A program made the position numbers and the translations under genes. From positions 1 to 57,217 of the forward strand of contig NZ_JAKRFQ010000004.1 in assembly GCF_022347985.1 (NCBI RefSeq): a stretch of 57,217 nt of DNA, read 5' to 3'. The notes beneath the pieces were generated by a model. That model was not told the origin of the DNA, did not search any database, and was given only the letters and a program-made list of their open reading frames with translations. Position 1 is the first letter of the stretch. Each line of letters opens with the position of its first letter. Origin of the DNA: Photobacterium sp. OFAV2-7 (GTDB taxonomy: Bacteria > Pseudomonadota > Gammaproteobacteria > Enterobacterales > Vibrionaceae). Shown here in pieces: positions 1 to 8,998 of this stretch.

Positions 1-2154
1 CATTATCTCTTCGCCAGTTGCATTCTCTGGCAAGTTTAGTATGTGAAACACTTCATTTTCATCATTGTCCATGATCTTTGAGGCGATGTGATATACAGCA
101 AATATAGGAGGCAATTTATCAACAAGCGTGCAAAGCTTCACAGGTAGTAGCATTGCATCCCCAACTTTAGCTGCATCCAATTTGGTAGCGACTACGCCCC
201 CAGTTTCTATCAAATACTGGGGGCAGCTTTTAACAAATAACTTAGGCACCGCTATCTTGATATGTGATTGATAGTTTTCTTTAAAATGAAATGCGCTTCG
301 ATACTTACCCGAATCCATAGGCCAATCTTGCTCGTTAAAGTTTTGGTTCGCATTCATAATGATATTGAAGAAGTACTTGGCATTAGAATGCGGATCAGCA
401 CAAAACCAATCGATCATTTTTTCTGCAACGTCTTTAATTCGATGCGAATGGTAGGAAATTAGACGCCATGAATAAGTACCAAAGTACTCGTCGAAAATTG
501 TTGGTGGCAATTCATTCGTTAGTTCATGAGCTTTCTCAGGGTTTTCTTGAAAAACAGTTTCTAAATACTGCCCCCATAGATAGACGAGATTTCGTTTTTC
601 ATGTGCCTCCAATTCAGCCTTATCTTGGTATTGGTCTATATTCTTACGAAGTAGCGACGCGGCGAGTTCATAGTTTTTATCTTTGTTTGCAAGCAGAGAG
701 TACAGTGTCATCACTTCTTCTCGTTGCTTTTCTTCCTCAGTCAACGTGTCCAAGCGCTTGCTAACGGTACTGTACTGTCTAGCTTGGTGCAGAATATTTA
801 GAAATGAGAAATAAGGTTCTGATAGCCACGGAAGGTGGTCACCAAACGCAACTTGATAGAGTCGTACAGCCAGTTCAGAATACCCGTGCAGTGCCAACTC
901 GAGTGCCACGGTGTTAACATACGAAACAGCTAAATTTGAGCTTGCAAACGTGTTCTCTATTATTTCTTCTATTTGCCTGTGGGGAAATTCTTGTGCTGGA
1001 ATAATAGGGCAACTGATAGCAACTAGTGCCATAAGGTTCGCTTTGGCACTCATCGACTCCTGCTCAGCCAAGCTACCTAAAGTACCAATGATTAAGTCGG
1101 TGTCGCCACTTTCGTATAACAACTTACATGCAGGAAGGTTGCAAAAATCCGTCTTAGTTTGGTTTATTAACTCTAGTGCGATTTCTTCTGGCTCCAATAC
1201 TTTTAGGCCATCAAATTCCTTGAGTTTTGTTTGTGTAAGAATTGACTGTAACTCTTCGTTGTCGAAATAGTTCTTCGCTTCCAGATGTTCTTTGTTACTG
1301 GAAAGACAGTCGCTAATAATGAAACAGGAGTATTGAGTAAAGCAAAATAGCTGAGTGAGGATATTCAACAGTTTAAAATCTGGCACTTCACTGGACGTAA
1401 TCAACTCAATGAGAGAGTCTCGCAGATGGTCAAATTTAGACTTTTCATCGGAGCTAAGGCAATAATAGTCCTTATTAATTAGAGTGTTTGCATTGACGCA
1501 CTCTAAAATCACCGTTTCACGCTTAAAATCTGCTAGGGGCTTTAACGCCCGTAACTGTTCGAGAATGCTATTGGACTCGGCTATCATTGATAGCTCCAGT
1601 GTTTTCTCAAATAAAGCGCTTAAGATGAAATCAGACAACTCATCTTTGCGTTCTACAAGCCCGCACACATAGTCTCTTGTTGCTAACCTCTGTAAAAACA
1701 CATATTGAGGAATTGTCAGCTCAGGACGCGATAGAAAGTACTTCTGAGCCGCATCAACACCATTTCTCATATCGATAAGCTTCAGTACCGCTGCTTCAGC
1801 GAGCTCTTTTGCAAATGAAGATAATTCTTGGTTTTGTGAGTAACCTTCAACGAGCCGCTCGTCTTCTCTTTGAGTATCTTCACTCAATAATATTCTAAGA
1901 GAGGCGATTGCAAGTAGCGCTTCATCGTCTAAAACTTTAAGTTCACTTAGTAGGCTAAGTCTAGCCAGTGCACTGGTTTTCTTGTTTTCCCGAAAGTCTT
2001 GGAGAGCTTCGACGAGAGGGCGACTAATTGTGTTCAGTGTAACCGTATCGGTGATTTGCATCTGAAGAGTTTGTATGAATACATCTGCATTGACGATCTT
2101 ATCGCCGCCAAATGCATCACCATTACCGTGACTGGTTATGTTATAGGTGTTCAT
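1..2154 (-). CDS. Large helical-repeat protein with N-terminal GDAFGGDK motif, partial (C-terminus beyond window)
   Basis: I do not recognise this gene by name. The frame is open for 718 codons from ATG 2154 to the window edge with no stop, checked codon by codon, so the protein is longer than what is visible. GAGGT lies six bases before the ATG; an in-frame ATG at 2172 has poorer spacing. Residues 9-19 (HGNGDAFGGDK) match the C-terminal motif of the small protein encoded just upstream. The rest is mostly predicted alpha-helical. Residues about 400-560 look like a TPR-type solenoid (for example ELALHGYSELAVRLYQVAF, then repeated helix pairs). Residues about 650-718 turn more beta-like (VGDAMLLPV, IFAVYHIA), which suggests a second domain beginning before the edge. 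The DNA is AT-rich compared with the flanking ilv genes and lies inside the disrupted comM, so it is probably acquired. A defence or effector role is inference only. Confidence 0.8.
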   Translation of the reverse strand, partial: MNTYNITSHGNGDAFGGDKIVNADVFIQTLQMQITDTVTLNTISRPLVEALQDFRENKKTSALARLSLLSELKVLDDEALLAIASLRILLSEDTQREDERLVEGYSQNQELSSFAKELAEAAVLKLIDMRNGVDAAQKYFLSRPELTIPQYVFLQRLATRDYVCGLVERKDELSDFILSALFEKTLELSMIAESNSILEQLRALKPLADFKRETVILECVNANTLINKDYYCLSSDEKSKFDHLRDSLIELITSSEVPDFKLLNILTQLFCFTQYSCFIISDCLSSNKEHLEAKNYFDNEELQSILTQTKLKEFDGLKVLEPEEIALELINQTKTDFCNLPACKLLYESGDTDLIIGTLGSLAEQESMSAKANLMALVAISCPIIPAQEFPHRQIEEIIENTFASSNLAVSYVNTVALELALHGYSELAVRLYQVAFGDHLPWLSEPYFSFLNILHQARQYSTVSKRLDTLTEEEKQREEVMTLYSLLANKDKNYELAASLLRKNIDQYQDKAELEAHEKRNLVYLWGQYLETVFQENPEKAHELTNELPPTIFDEYFGTYSWRLISYHSHRIKDVAEKMIDWFCADPHSNAKYFFNIIMNANQNFNEQDWPMDSGKYRSAFHFKENYQSHIKIAVPKLFVKSCPQYLIETGGVVATKLDAAKVGDAMLLPVKLCTLVDKLPPIFAVYHIASKIMDNDENEVFHILNLPENATGEEIM

Positions 2155-2231
2155 TGATACCTCGTGGAGCATACTCTTTTTCTGCGGTTCTGACTGTACT
2201 AGTAAGACGCTATAAGAAGGCTTTATAATTG

Positions 2232-2251
2232 CCCCAGCCAAGGGGCTGGGG
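2232..2251. other. GC-rich hairpin between the two island genes
   Basis: CCCCAGCC and GGCTGGGG pair perfectly (8 bp) around a four-base loop, in an otherwise AT-rich 122-base gap between the small and large island genes. No T-run follows on the minus strand, so it is not an obvious intrinsic terminator. It could be an mRNA stability or processing element that sets the ratio of the two proteins. That role is inferred. Confidence 0.5.
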
Positions 2252-2276
2252 TAGGCTTGTGCGTGAAATACTGGGG

Positions 2277-2654
2277 TTAATTATCGCCGGCGTCGCTCTT
2301 ATGCTCCATCACTTTATCACCGTTGATTTTATCACCCATAACTTTATCACCGTAGAACGCATCACCGCTGCCATGTGCGTTAATATTGATAACGGTCTGT
2401 GGTTTATCGTTCAATTGAGTGATTACTTCTTGAAGAACTCTAGATGACTCGATCAGAGCCGTTAACTCTTCTTTTGAACCAGCATTCTTATATTCTTGTT
2501 TAGATAACTCTTCAGCTATGACTCCAGCAACCCTGTCTTCAATATTAACGACATTCTCTAATCCTGCTTTGATATAACCAGCTGTGAGCTTTATTGGCGA
2601 AGATACCAAGTCATACAACGCGCCGCCAAGTAGAGCACCACTTACAAAATCCAT
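2277..2654 (-). CDS. Small protein with Gly-rich N-terminus and C-terminal GDK repeats
   Basis: A 125-residue protein that I cannot assign to a named family. Residues 1-20 are hydrophobic and small-residue rich (SGALLGGALYDLVSSP), possibly a membrane-associating or oligomerising segment. A helical region at about 60-85 follows (ELTALIESSRVLQEVI). The C-terminus (about 93-118) holds HGSGDAFYGDKVMGDKI and then NGDKV, three GDK units in a row. The first unit is almost the same as residues 9-19 of the large protein encoded downstream. AAGGA lies seven bases before the ATG and a TATAAT box sits upstream, so this is probably the first gene of a two-gene unit. The shared motif suggests that the two products contact each other or a common ligand; this is inference. 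Confidence 0.72.
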   Translation of the reverse strand: MDFVSGALLGGALYDLVSSPIKLTAGYIKAGLENVVNIEDRVAGVIAEELSKQEYKNAGSKEELTALIESSRVLQEVITQLNDKPQTVININAHGSGDAFYGDKVMGDKINGDKVMEHKSDAGDN

Positions 2655-2660
2655 AATGAA

Positions 2661-2693
2661 TCCTTAAGCAACATATTAGGGAGGGACATTATA
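2661..2693 (-). promoter_or_regulatory. Promoter -10 box and RBS for the island gene pair
   Basis: On the minus strand a perfect TATAAT (2688-2693) lies 34 bases before the ATG of the small island gene, and AAGGA (2661-2665) lies seven bases before it. No good -35 box stands at 16-18 bases: TTTACA is about 23 bases away, so the promoter may be weak or depend on an activator. Confidence 0.4.
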
Positions 2694-2878
2694 CTTCTTC
2701 TATATCTCCCTAAAAGTGTAAAGAATTTTAGATACCAAAAATCAATGTTTACTGTGAAGTCGGTAGGTAAAATTGTTTTTTTTACAAAAATCCTTTATTT
2801 GTAATGGTTCTTTTTTTGGGGATATTGCAGCAATAGCAGTACAGGACTGACTTAGTCACTCACTCACGCACATCTAAC

Positions 2879-3823
2879 TCAAAATTTTCTTGCATATAAA
2901 GACATCTCATCCAAGAACAAGATCCCGTTATGGGCCAGAGAGATTTCACCCGGCCTCGGCACCGAGCCGCCACCGACCAGCGCAGCCATCGAGCTGGAAT
3001 GGTGCGGAGTCCGAAACGGCCGGGTGCGCCAGTTACCCTCATGCAATGCCTGCTGGGTCAGCGATGCCACCGCCGCAGTTTCCAGCGCCTCATCGACCGT
3101 CATCTCCGGCAGCAAGTCACACAGCCGAGAAGCCAGCATCGTTTTGCCGGTACCGGGAGGACCGAGAAACAGCAGATTATGGCCTCCGGCGGCAGCAATC
3201 TCCAGCGCCCGCTTGCCCTGTTGCTGGCCGATGATATCTTGCATGTCACGGCCGGAAGAGATCGGCGCTGGCGCATTTTTCGCCTCGCTGCGAACGCGCA
3301 GTTCCAGCTGGTGCTGCCCGCATAACTGCCCGCAGACGGCCAGCAGATCCGGTGCCGATTTATGAATATCTTTACCCACCAGGGCTACCTGCTCCCCGTT
3401 GCTGTCGGGCACCACCAGGCAACGGCCAGCCTGCTTTGCCGCCAGCGCCGCGGGCAAGGTTCCCTTGACATGACGCAGCTCGCCAGAAAGCGCCAACTCG
3501 CCTAAAAACTCATAACTTTGTAGGCTATCTGCCGGTATTTGCTCAGAAGCGGCCAAGATCCCCAAGGCTATCGGCAAGTCAAAACGCCCGCCTTCCTTAG
3601 GCAGATCGGCCGGTGCCAGATTCACCGTAATACGCCGGGAGGGAAACTCGAAATTGGCATTCACAATCGCACTACGGACCCGGTCTCGGGCTTCCTTGAC
3701 TGTCGTTTCCGGCAACCCGACCAAAGTCAGTGCCGGCATCCCGTTACTGATATGCACTTCAACCGTTACTGGCGGTGCATCAACACCGACGCAGGCGCGG
3801 CTATGAACAATCGCAAGAGTCAT
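2879..3823 (-). pseudogene. comM: comM (yifB), 5' fragment cut off after Walker B
   Basis: ComM is a hexameric AAA+ helicase that helps branch migration during natural transformation. The normal protein is about 505-510 residues; this frame gives 314. Residues 1-306 are authentic: an N-terminal Lon-protease-like (ChlI) domain at about 20-140, then the Mg-chelatase-type AAA+ domain with Walker A GPPGTGKT at 221-228 and Walker B ILFLDE at 301-306. Homology ends at about M307 and is followed by seven unrelated residues and TGA. Sensor 1, the arginine finger and the C-terminal domain are therefore missing, so the fragment should not work as a helicase. The 3' part presumably lies beyond the left edge. 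It is divergent from the ilv operon, as in Vibrio and Escherichia. Confidence 0.93.
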
Positions 3824-4008
3824 GATCTATTCCCCGGTGAAATATCACCCACTTAAGTTAATAAAAATCAGTAATTCCGTTTCACAAATAGCCTATTTAT
3901 GCACAAAGATTGCTAATTAATTTTCACTTTTTACTTGTCATGCGACAGATGTCTGTGTTACCACTTAGAAAGAGCAACAAATAAACAATAAAACTGGACA
4001 GACAGTAG

Positions 4009-4098
4009 ATGCCATTTAACGCCAACGCTATCGCACTCATTCTCATCGTCATCGTGGTGATTATTTCACCGCGAGAGGGGCTGGCAGGCGTAAAGTAG
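4009..4098 (+). CDS. ilvL: ilvGMEDA operon leader peptide
   Basis: A 29-codon open frame, [20 protein letters not shown] followed by PREGLAGVK, packed with isoleucine, valine and leucine codons. It lies between the operon start and a strong intrinsic terminator. This is the classic arrangement for attenuation: stalling at Ile/Val/Leu codons when charged tRNA is scarce lets the downstream ilv genes be read. The length and the run of branched-chain codons resemble E. coli ilvL (32 aa). Confidence 0.9.
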   Translation: MPFNANAIALILIVIVVIISPREGLAGVK

Positions 4099-4120
4099 CA
4101 ACAAACACAACAAACGCAGA

Positions 4121-4156
4121 AAGCCCCCGCACCGAACGGTCCGGGGGCTTTTTTTT
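4121..4156 (+). terminator. ilv attenuator
   Basis: AAGCCCCCG and CGGGGGCTT form a 9-bp stem. An inner ACCG/CGGT stem with AA loop continues it after one C-C mismatch, and eight T follow. It lies 22 bases after the leader stop and about 80 bases before ilvG, as expected for the attenuator hairpin. Confidence 0.92.
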
Positions 4157-4235
4157 AGACATTGGATGTAATTATGCTGGAAATACCACCAATACAGCTT
4201 TCAGCAACACACGAGCAAGGAAAAGGGGAGCAGCG

Positions 4236-5882
4236 ATGACGGGAGCAGAGTTAGTTGTTAATGCGCTGCAGCAGCAGGGGATATCCACGGTCTTCGGATA
4301 TCCGGGCGGGGCTATCATGCCCATCTATGACGCGCTCTACGACGGCGGGGTCGAGCACATCCTCTGCCGTCACGAGCAAGGTGCCGCCATGGCAGCTATC
4401 GGCATGGCCAGAGCCACCCAGGATGTCGCCGTCTGCATGGCCACCTCCGGCCCGGGGGCGACCAACCTGGTCACCGGCCTGGCGGATGCCTTTCTTGACT
4501 CCATCCCGCTGGTGGCCATCACCGGACAGGTAGCCAGCTCACACATAGGCACCGATGCGTTCCAGGAAATGGATGTCATCGGCATGTCACTGTCCTGTAC
4601 TAAGCACAGCTACCTGGTTACCGATATCCACGAGCTTGCTCCGACGCTGGCCGAGGCTTTCGAAGTCGCCAAAAGCGGCCGCCCCGGTCCGGTCATTGTC
4701 GATATCGCCAAAGATGTCCAGCTCGCCCAGGCACCGGTAGAAACCCTACCGCCCTTTACGCCACCGGCCATCCCGGTAGCCTCCAATGAGTGCCTCGCCA
4801 ATGCCCAACGCATTTTGTCGCAAAGCCAGCGCCCGGTGCTCTATGTCGGCGGCGGGGTACAGCTGGCCAAGGCGACCCAGACCATTCGCACTTTCCTGAA
4901 GATGAATCCGATGCCTTCGGTAAGTACGCTGAAAGGGCTCGGCACCATCGAGCGCCACGATCCTCACTACCTGGGCATGCTTGGTATGCACGGCACCAAA
5001 GCCGCCAACCTGGTAGTACAGGAGTCGGATCTGCTAATCGTAGTCGGTGCCCGCTTTGACGATCGGGTGACAGGCAAGCTGGATACCTTTGCTCCCCACG
5101 CCAAGGTCATTCACCTGGATATCGATGCGGCCGAGTTTAGCAAGCTACGTCACGCCCATGCTCCGCTTCGAGGCGATATCAATGTGATCCTGCCGCAGCT
5201 AGAGCTCTCCCAGGATATTACGCCTTGGGTAGAGCGCAGTGAGAGCCTGCGTTCCGAATTCAAGTGGCGCTATAACCATCCCGGTGATCTCATCTACGCA
5301 CCGCTGCTGTTAAAGCAGCTATCGGACATGATGCCCGACAGTGCGATGGTCTCGACCGATGTCGGCCAGCACCAGATGTGGGCAGCGCAGCACGTCCAGC
5401 CTCGCGAGCCGCAAAACTACATTACCTCGGCCGGACTGGGGACTATGGGCTTCGGCCTGCCCGCAGCCATGGGCGCCAAAGTAGCCAGACCGGACGACGA
5501 GTCGATCCTGATCTCGGGCGACGGCTCCTTCATGATGAACGTCCAGGAGCTCGGCACTCTCAAGCGCAGGCAAATTCCCGTCAAGATGGTTCTGATCAAC
5601 AACCAGCGCCTGGGCATGGTTCGACAGTGGCAGTCACTATTCTTTGACGGCCGCCACAGCGAAACCATCCTCGATGACAACCCGGACTTCGTCACCCTGG
5701 CCAGTGCATTTGGTATTCCGGGCAAAACCATTACCACCAAAGCCGAGGTCGAACCGGCTTTGAAAGAAATGCTGGAGAGTGAAACGTCATACCTGCTTCA
5801 CGTTCTGATCTCCGAAGAAGAAAATGTGTGGCCTCTCGTTCCGCCCGGCGCTGCAAACCAAGATATGCTGGAGAATACTTAA
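4236..5882 (+). CDS. ilvG: Acetolactate synthase isozyme II, large subunit
   Basis: This ThDP-dependent enzyme condenses two pyruvates to acetolactate, or pyruvate and 2-oxobutyrate to acetohydroxybutyrate, the first common step to valine, leucine and isoleucine. At 548 residues it is full length. The catalytic Glu lies at 47 (CRHEQGAA), the FAD/central domain is at about 190-325, and the ThDP motif begins GDGSFMMN near 427 and ends in NN about 27 residues later. The frame is intact, unlike the frameshifted ilvG of E. coli K-12. AGGGGAG lies just before the ATG. It overlaps ilvM by one base (TAATG), typical of translational coupling between the two subunits. Confidence 0.97.
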   Translation: MTGAELVVNALQQQGISTVFGYPGGAIMPIYDALYDGGVEHILCRHEQGAAMAAIGMARATQDVAVCMATSGPGATNLVTGLADAFLDSIPLVAITGQVASSHIGTDAFQEMDVIGMSLSCTKHSYLVTDIHELAPTLAEAFEVAKSGRPGPVIVDIAKDVQLAQAPVETLPPFTPPAIPVASNECLANAQRILSQSQRPVLYVGGGVQLAKATQTIRTFLKMNPMPSVSTLKGLGTIERHDPHYLGMLGMHGTKAANLVVQESDLLIVVGARFDDRVTGKLDTFAPHAKVIHLDIDAAEFSKLRHAHAPLRGDINVILPQLELSQDITPWVERSESLRSEFKWRYNHPGDLIYAPLLLKQLSDMMPDSAMVSTDVGQHQMWAAQHVQPREPQNYITSAGLGTMGFGLPAAMGAKVARPDDESILISGDGSFMMNVQELGTLKRRQIPVKMVLINNQRLGMVRQWQSLFFDGRHSETILDDNPDFVTLASAFGIPGKTITTKAEVEPALKEMLESETSYLLHVLISEEENVWPLVPPGAANQDMLENT

Positions 5883-6130
5883 TGGATAGATATTTACTCG
5901 ACATCAAAGCGGATGATAAGCCAGTATTATTAGAGCGCGTCCTTCGCGTCATTCGTCACCGTGGCTTTATCATCAAGCAAGTTATGGCGACACAAAACCA
6001 TGAAAGTAAGATAGCCAGTGTAGAAATAATCGTAGACAGTGACCGGCCCATCAGCACGCTTATCAACCAAATAGAAAAGCTATGGGATATCCGCACTGTC
6101 AAGACAACAATATTGGATCAGCGTGATTAG
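5882..6130 (+). CDS. ilvM: Acetolactate synthase isozyme II, regulatory subunit
   Basis: The small subunit activates and stabilises IlvG. It has 82 residues starting [15 protein letters not shown], a single ACT-like fold with the conserved RHRGFIIKQV helix region at about 25-35. I chose the ATG that overlaps the ilvG stop (TAATG); an upstream in-frame start would add 18 residues inside ilvG without homology. The E. coli protein is 87 residues, so the length fits. ilvE follows after a 20-base gap. Confidence 0.93.
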   Translation: MDRYLLDIKADDKPVLLERVLRVIRHRGFIIKQVMATQNHESKIASVEIIVDSDRPISTLINQIEKLWDIRTVKTTILDQRD

Positions 6131-6150
6131 CGCATAAGGAAGGATACAAG

Positions 6151-7092
6151 ATGGCAAACACAGCAGATTATATTTGGTTCAATGGTGAGCTCGTTCCGTG
6201 GCAAGATGCCAAGGTACACGTACTCACCCACGCAATGCATTATGGGACCTCTGTTTTTGAAGGGATCCGCTGCTACGATACGCCAAGCGGCCCAGTCGTA
6301 TTTCGCCACCAGGAACACATGCAACGCCTGAAGGATTCGGCGAAGATTTACCGTTTTCCTATTCCCTATTCCGTCGACGAGCTGATGGCAGCCTGCCGCC
6401 AGACCCTGCGCGAGAACAAGCTGACGTCGGCCTATATTCGCCCACTCGGTTACGTGCCGAATGTCGGCCTTGGTGTCTGCCCGCCACCGGAAACCGAGAT
6501 GGACTTGATCATCGCCGCATTCTCATGGGGCACCTATCTGGGTGAAGATGCCCTGGCCAACGGCGTCGATGCCATGATTTCCAGCTGGAACCGTGCCGCG
6601 CCAAACACCATCCCAACCGCGGCCAAGGCCGGGGGTAACTACCTGTCTTCATTGCTGGTCGGCGGCGAGGCACGACGCCACGGTTATGCCGAGGGTATCG
6701 CTCTGAGCGTTGACGGTTACCTGTCTGAAGGGGCCGGCGAGAATATCTTTGTAGTTCGCAACGGGGTGATTTCTACGCCACCGGCAACCAGTGCCATTTT
6801 GCCGGGAATCACCCGTGACTCGATAATGACGCTGGCCAAAGAGCTCGGCTACGAGATCCGCGAAGAAAATATCGCCCGCGAGGCACTGTATCTGGCCGAT
6901 GAGGTGTTTATGACAGGTACCGCTGCTGAAATCGTACCGGTGCGCAGCGTTGACCAGATCACCGTCGGTGAAGGACGACGCGGTCCGGTGACCGAAAAAA
7001 TCCAGTCGACCTTCTTTGGCCTGTTCAATGGCCAGACCGAAGACAAATGGGGCTGGTTGGATCCGGTCTACCCAGAATCAGCAGATAAATAA
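6151..7092 (+). CDS. ilvE: Branched-chain amino-acid aminotransferase
   Basis: A PLP enzyme of fold type IV that carries out the last step of valine, leucine and isoleucine synthesis, using glutamate as amino donor. It has 313 residues (E. coli 309). The PLP lysine is in AAKAGGNYLSS near residue 158, and the phosphate/glutamate region SEGAGENIF is near 193-201. AAGGAAGGA precedes the ATG. It is the third enzyme gene of the ilv operon, and a hairpin lies in the 60-base gap to ilvD. Confidence 0.97.
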   Translation: MANTADYIWFNGELVPWQDAKVHVLTHAMHYGTSVFEGIRCYDTPSGPVVFRHQEHMQRLKDSAKIYRFPIPYSVDELMAACRQTLRENKLTSAYIRPLGYVPNVGLGVCPPPETEMDLIIAAFSWGTYLGEDALANGVDAMISSWNRAAPNTIPTAAKAGGNYLSSLLVGGEARRHGYAEGIALSVDGYLSEGAGENIFVVRNGVISTPPATSAILPGITRDSIMTLAKELGYEIREENIAREALYLADEVFMTGTAAEIVPVRSVDQITVGEGRRGPVTEKIQSTFFGLFNGQTEDKWGWLDPVYPESADK

Positions 7093-7104
7093 GTTAACTC
7101 ACAT

Positions 7105-7132
7105 AGCTGCCCGGTCCTTCCTCCGGGCGGCT
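7105..7132 (+). other. Hairpin between ilvE and ilvD
   Basis: AGCTGCCCGG and CCGGGCGGCT pair over 10 bp (one G-T) around an eight-base pyrimidine loop. It is not followed by a T-run, so read-through into ilvD is expected. It probably protects or processes the polycistronic mRNA, or causes partial polarity; this is inferred. Confidence 0.45.
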
Positions 7133-7152
7133 AGAAAAAGGAATTTGTAGTT

Positions 7153-8994
7153 ATGCCTAAGTACCGTTCAGCCACCACGACCCACGGCCGCAATATGGCC
7201 GGCGCCCGCGCTCTATGGCGTGCAACCGGTGTAAAAGATGAGGATTTTGGTAAACCCATAATCGCGGTGGTGAACTCGTTTACCCAGTTTGTGCCGGGTC
7301 ACGTCCACCTCAAAGACATGGGACAACTAGTAGCCGGCGAGATCGAAAAAGCCGGTGGGATCGCCAAAGAATTTAACACCATCGCCGTCGATGACGGTAT
7401 CGCGATGGGTCACGGCGGCATGCTGTACTCCCTGCCATCACGCGAGCTGATCGCCGACTCAGTCGAATACATGGTCAACGCCCACTGCGCCGATGCGATG
7501 GTGTGTATCTCCAACTGCGACAAAATCACCCCGGGAATGCTGATGGCCGCGCTGCGGATCAATATTCCGGTGATCTTTGTGTCGGGCGGGCCGATGGAAG
7601 CAGGTAAGACCAAGCTGTCTGATCAGATCCTCAAACTCGATCTGGTCGACGCGATGATCCAGGGTGCCGATCCGACGGTGTCCGACGAGCAGAGCGAACA
7701 AATCGAGCGCTCGGCCTGTCCGACCTGTGGCTCCTGCTCGGGCATGTTCACCGCCAACTCGATGAACTGCCTCACTGAAGCACTTGGTTTAAGCCAGCCG
7801 GGCAACGGCTCAATGCTGGCCACCCATGCCGACCGCGAACAACTATTCACCAATGCCGGTAAACGCATCGTCGATCTGACCCGCCGCTACTACGAGAAGG
7901 ATGATGCCAGCGCGCTGCCGCGCAGCATTGCCACCAAGAAAGCCTTCGAGAATGCCATGGCACTGGATATCGCCATGGGCGGCTCGACCAATACGGTATT
8001 GCACCTGCTGGCAGCCGCGCAGGAAGGCGAGGTCGACTTTACCATGGAAGACATCGACCGGATGTCGCGTCTGGTACCGCATCTGTGCAAGGTCGCACCG
8101 TCAACCCAGCAATACCATATGGAAGACGTTCACCGTGCCGGCGGCGTCTACGGTATCCTGGGCGAGCTCAACCGAGCAGGCCTACTGCACAGCGACTGCT
8201 ATAACGTACTAGGGCAAACCTTCGCCGACTCACTGGCCCATTTTGATATAGCCGTAACGGAGTCGCCGGAAGTCAAAGATTTTTATCGTGCCGGCCCTGC
8301 CGGTATCCGTACCACCAAGGCGTTCTCGCAAGACTGCCGCTGGGACAGCGTCGATGACGACCGTGAGAACGGCTGTATCCGCAGCAAAGAACACGCCTTC
8401 AGCCAGGACGGCGGATTGGCAGTGCTATCAGGCAACATGGCCGTTGACGGCTGTATCGTCAAAACCGCCGGTGTTGACGAAAGCTGCCTGACCTTCCGCG
8501 GCCCGGCAGTAGTCTTCGAAAGCCAGGATACCGCGGTCGAGGGGATCCTCGGCGGTAAGGTGAAAGCGGGTGATGTGGTTGTTATCCGCTATGAGGGACC
8601 CAAAGGCGGACCGGGCATGCAGGAAATGCTGTATCCGACCACCTACCTCAAATCCATGGGTCTGGGCAAAGAGTGCGCCCTGATCACTGACGGCCGTTTT
8701 TCTGGCGGCACCAGTGGCCTGTCAATCGGTCACGTCTCTCCAGAAGCGGCAAGCGGCGGGACCATTGGCCTGATAAAAGACGGCGATATCATCGATATCG
8801 ACATTCCAAACCGCAGTATCGAGCTTGTGGTCGAGGAACAGGAGCTGGCTCAGCGCCGTGCAGCGAACGATCAACAGGGCTGGCAACCGGCTGACCGTCA
8901 GCGCGAAGTGTCTTACGCGCTACGCGCCTATGCACTGCTTGCCACCAGCGCCGACAAAGGGGCTGTCCGAGATAAAACCAAGCTGGAAGGATAG
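7153..8994 (+). CDS. ilvD: Dihydroxy-acid dehydratase
   Basis: An iron-sulfur dehydratase (IlvD/Edd family) that converts dihydroxy acids to the 2-oxo acids used by IlvE. It has 613 residues (E. coli 616). Cluster and Mg ligands are visible in CISNCDK at about 117-123 and [11 protein letters not shown] at about 189. The C-terminal domain carries the conserved [21 protein letters not shown] good Shine-Dalgarno sequence (AAAAAGGAA) precedes the ATG. The stop codon is only a few bases from ilvA, so the two are probably translationally coupled. Confidence 0.97.
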   Translation: MPKYRSATTTHGRNMAGARALWRATGVKDEDFGKPIIAVVNSFTQFVPGHVHLKDMGQLVAGEIEKAGGIAKEFNTIAVDDGIAMGHGGMLYSLPSRELIADSVEYMVNAHCADAMVCISNCDKITPGMLMAALRINIPVIFVSGGPMEAGKTKLSDQILKLDLVDAMIQGADPTVSDEQSEQIERSACPTCGSCSGMFTANSMNCLTEALGLSQPGNGSMLATHADREQLFTNAGKRIVDLTRRYYEKDDASALPRSIATKKAFENAMALDIAMGGSTNTVLHLLAAAQEGEVDFTMEDIDRMSRLVPHLCKVAPSTQQYHMEDVHRAGGVYGILGELNRAGLLHSDCYNVLGQTFADSLAHFDIAVTESPEVKDFYRAGPAGIRTTKAFSQDCRWDSVDDDRENGCIRSKEHAFSQDGGLAVLSGNMAVDGCIVKTAGVDESCLTFRGPAVVFESQDTAVEGILGGKVKAGDVVVIRYEGPKGGPGMQEMLYPTTYLKSMGLGKECALITDGRFSGGTSGLSIGHVSPEAASGGTIGLIKDGDIIDIDIPNRSIELVVEEQELAQRRAANDQQGWQPADRQREVSYALRAYALLATSADKGAVRDKTKLEG

Positions 8995-8998
8995 AATG

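Larger units (their letters stand above)
1..2904. mobile_element. One end of an insertion in comM
   Basis: comM homology stops abruptly after the FLDE codons, and AT-rich, unrelated sequence continues to the window edge. On the minus strand the sequence leaving comM begins TGT (complement of 2902-2904), the terminal trinucleotide of Tn7-like elements. comM is also a known target of heteromeric-transposase elements such as the AbaR islands of Acinetobacter. No transposase or integrase is in the window, I could not find repeated transposase-binding sites with confidence, and the other end is not visible. The insertion is well supported; its class is a guess, and the exact junction is uncertain by a few bases. 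Positions 2694-2878 contain no gene, only AT-rich sequence. Confidence 0.55.

Noticed and set aside
268-1672. Four rightward open frames of 62-119 codons
   Set aside because: They lie antisense to the unbroken 718-codon frame and have no good ribosome-binding sites or recognisable sequence.
2229-2447. Rightward 72-codon frame between the island genes
   Set aside because: It is antisense to the GDK-repeat gene; its repeats are the complement of that repeat.
2860-3325. Several rightward and one leftward frame over the comM fragment
   Set aside because: They overlap authentic ComM sequence in other frames and have no homology.
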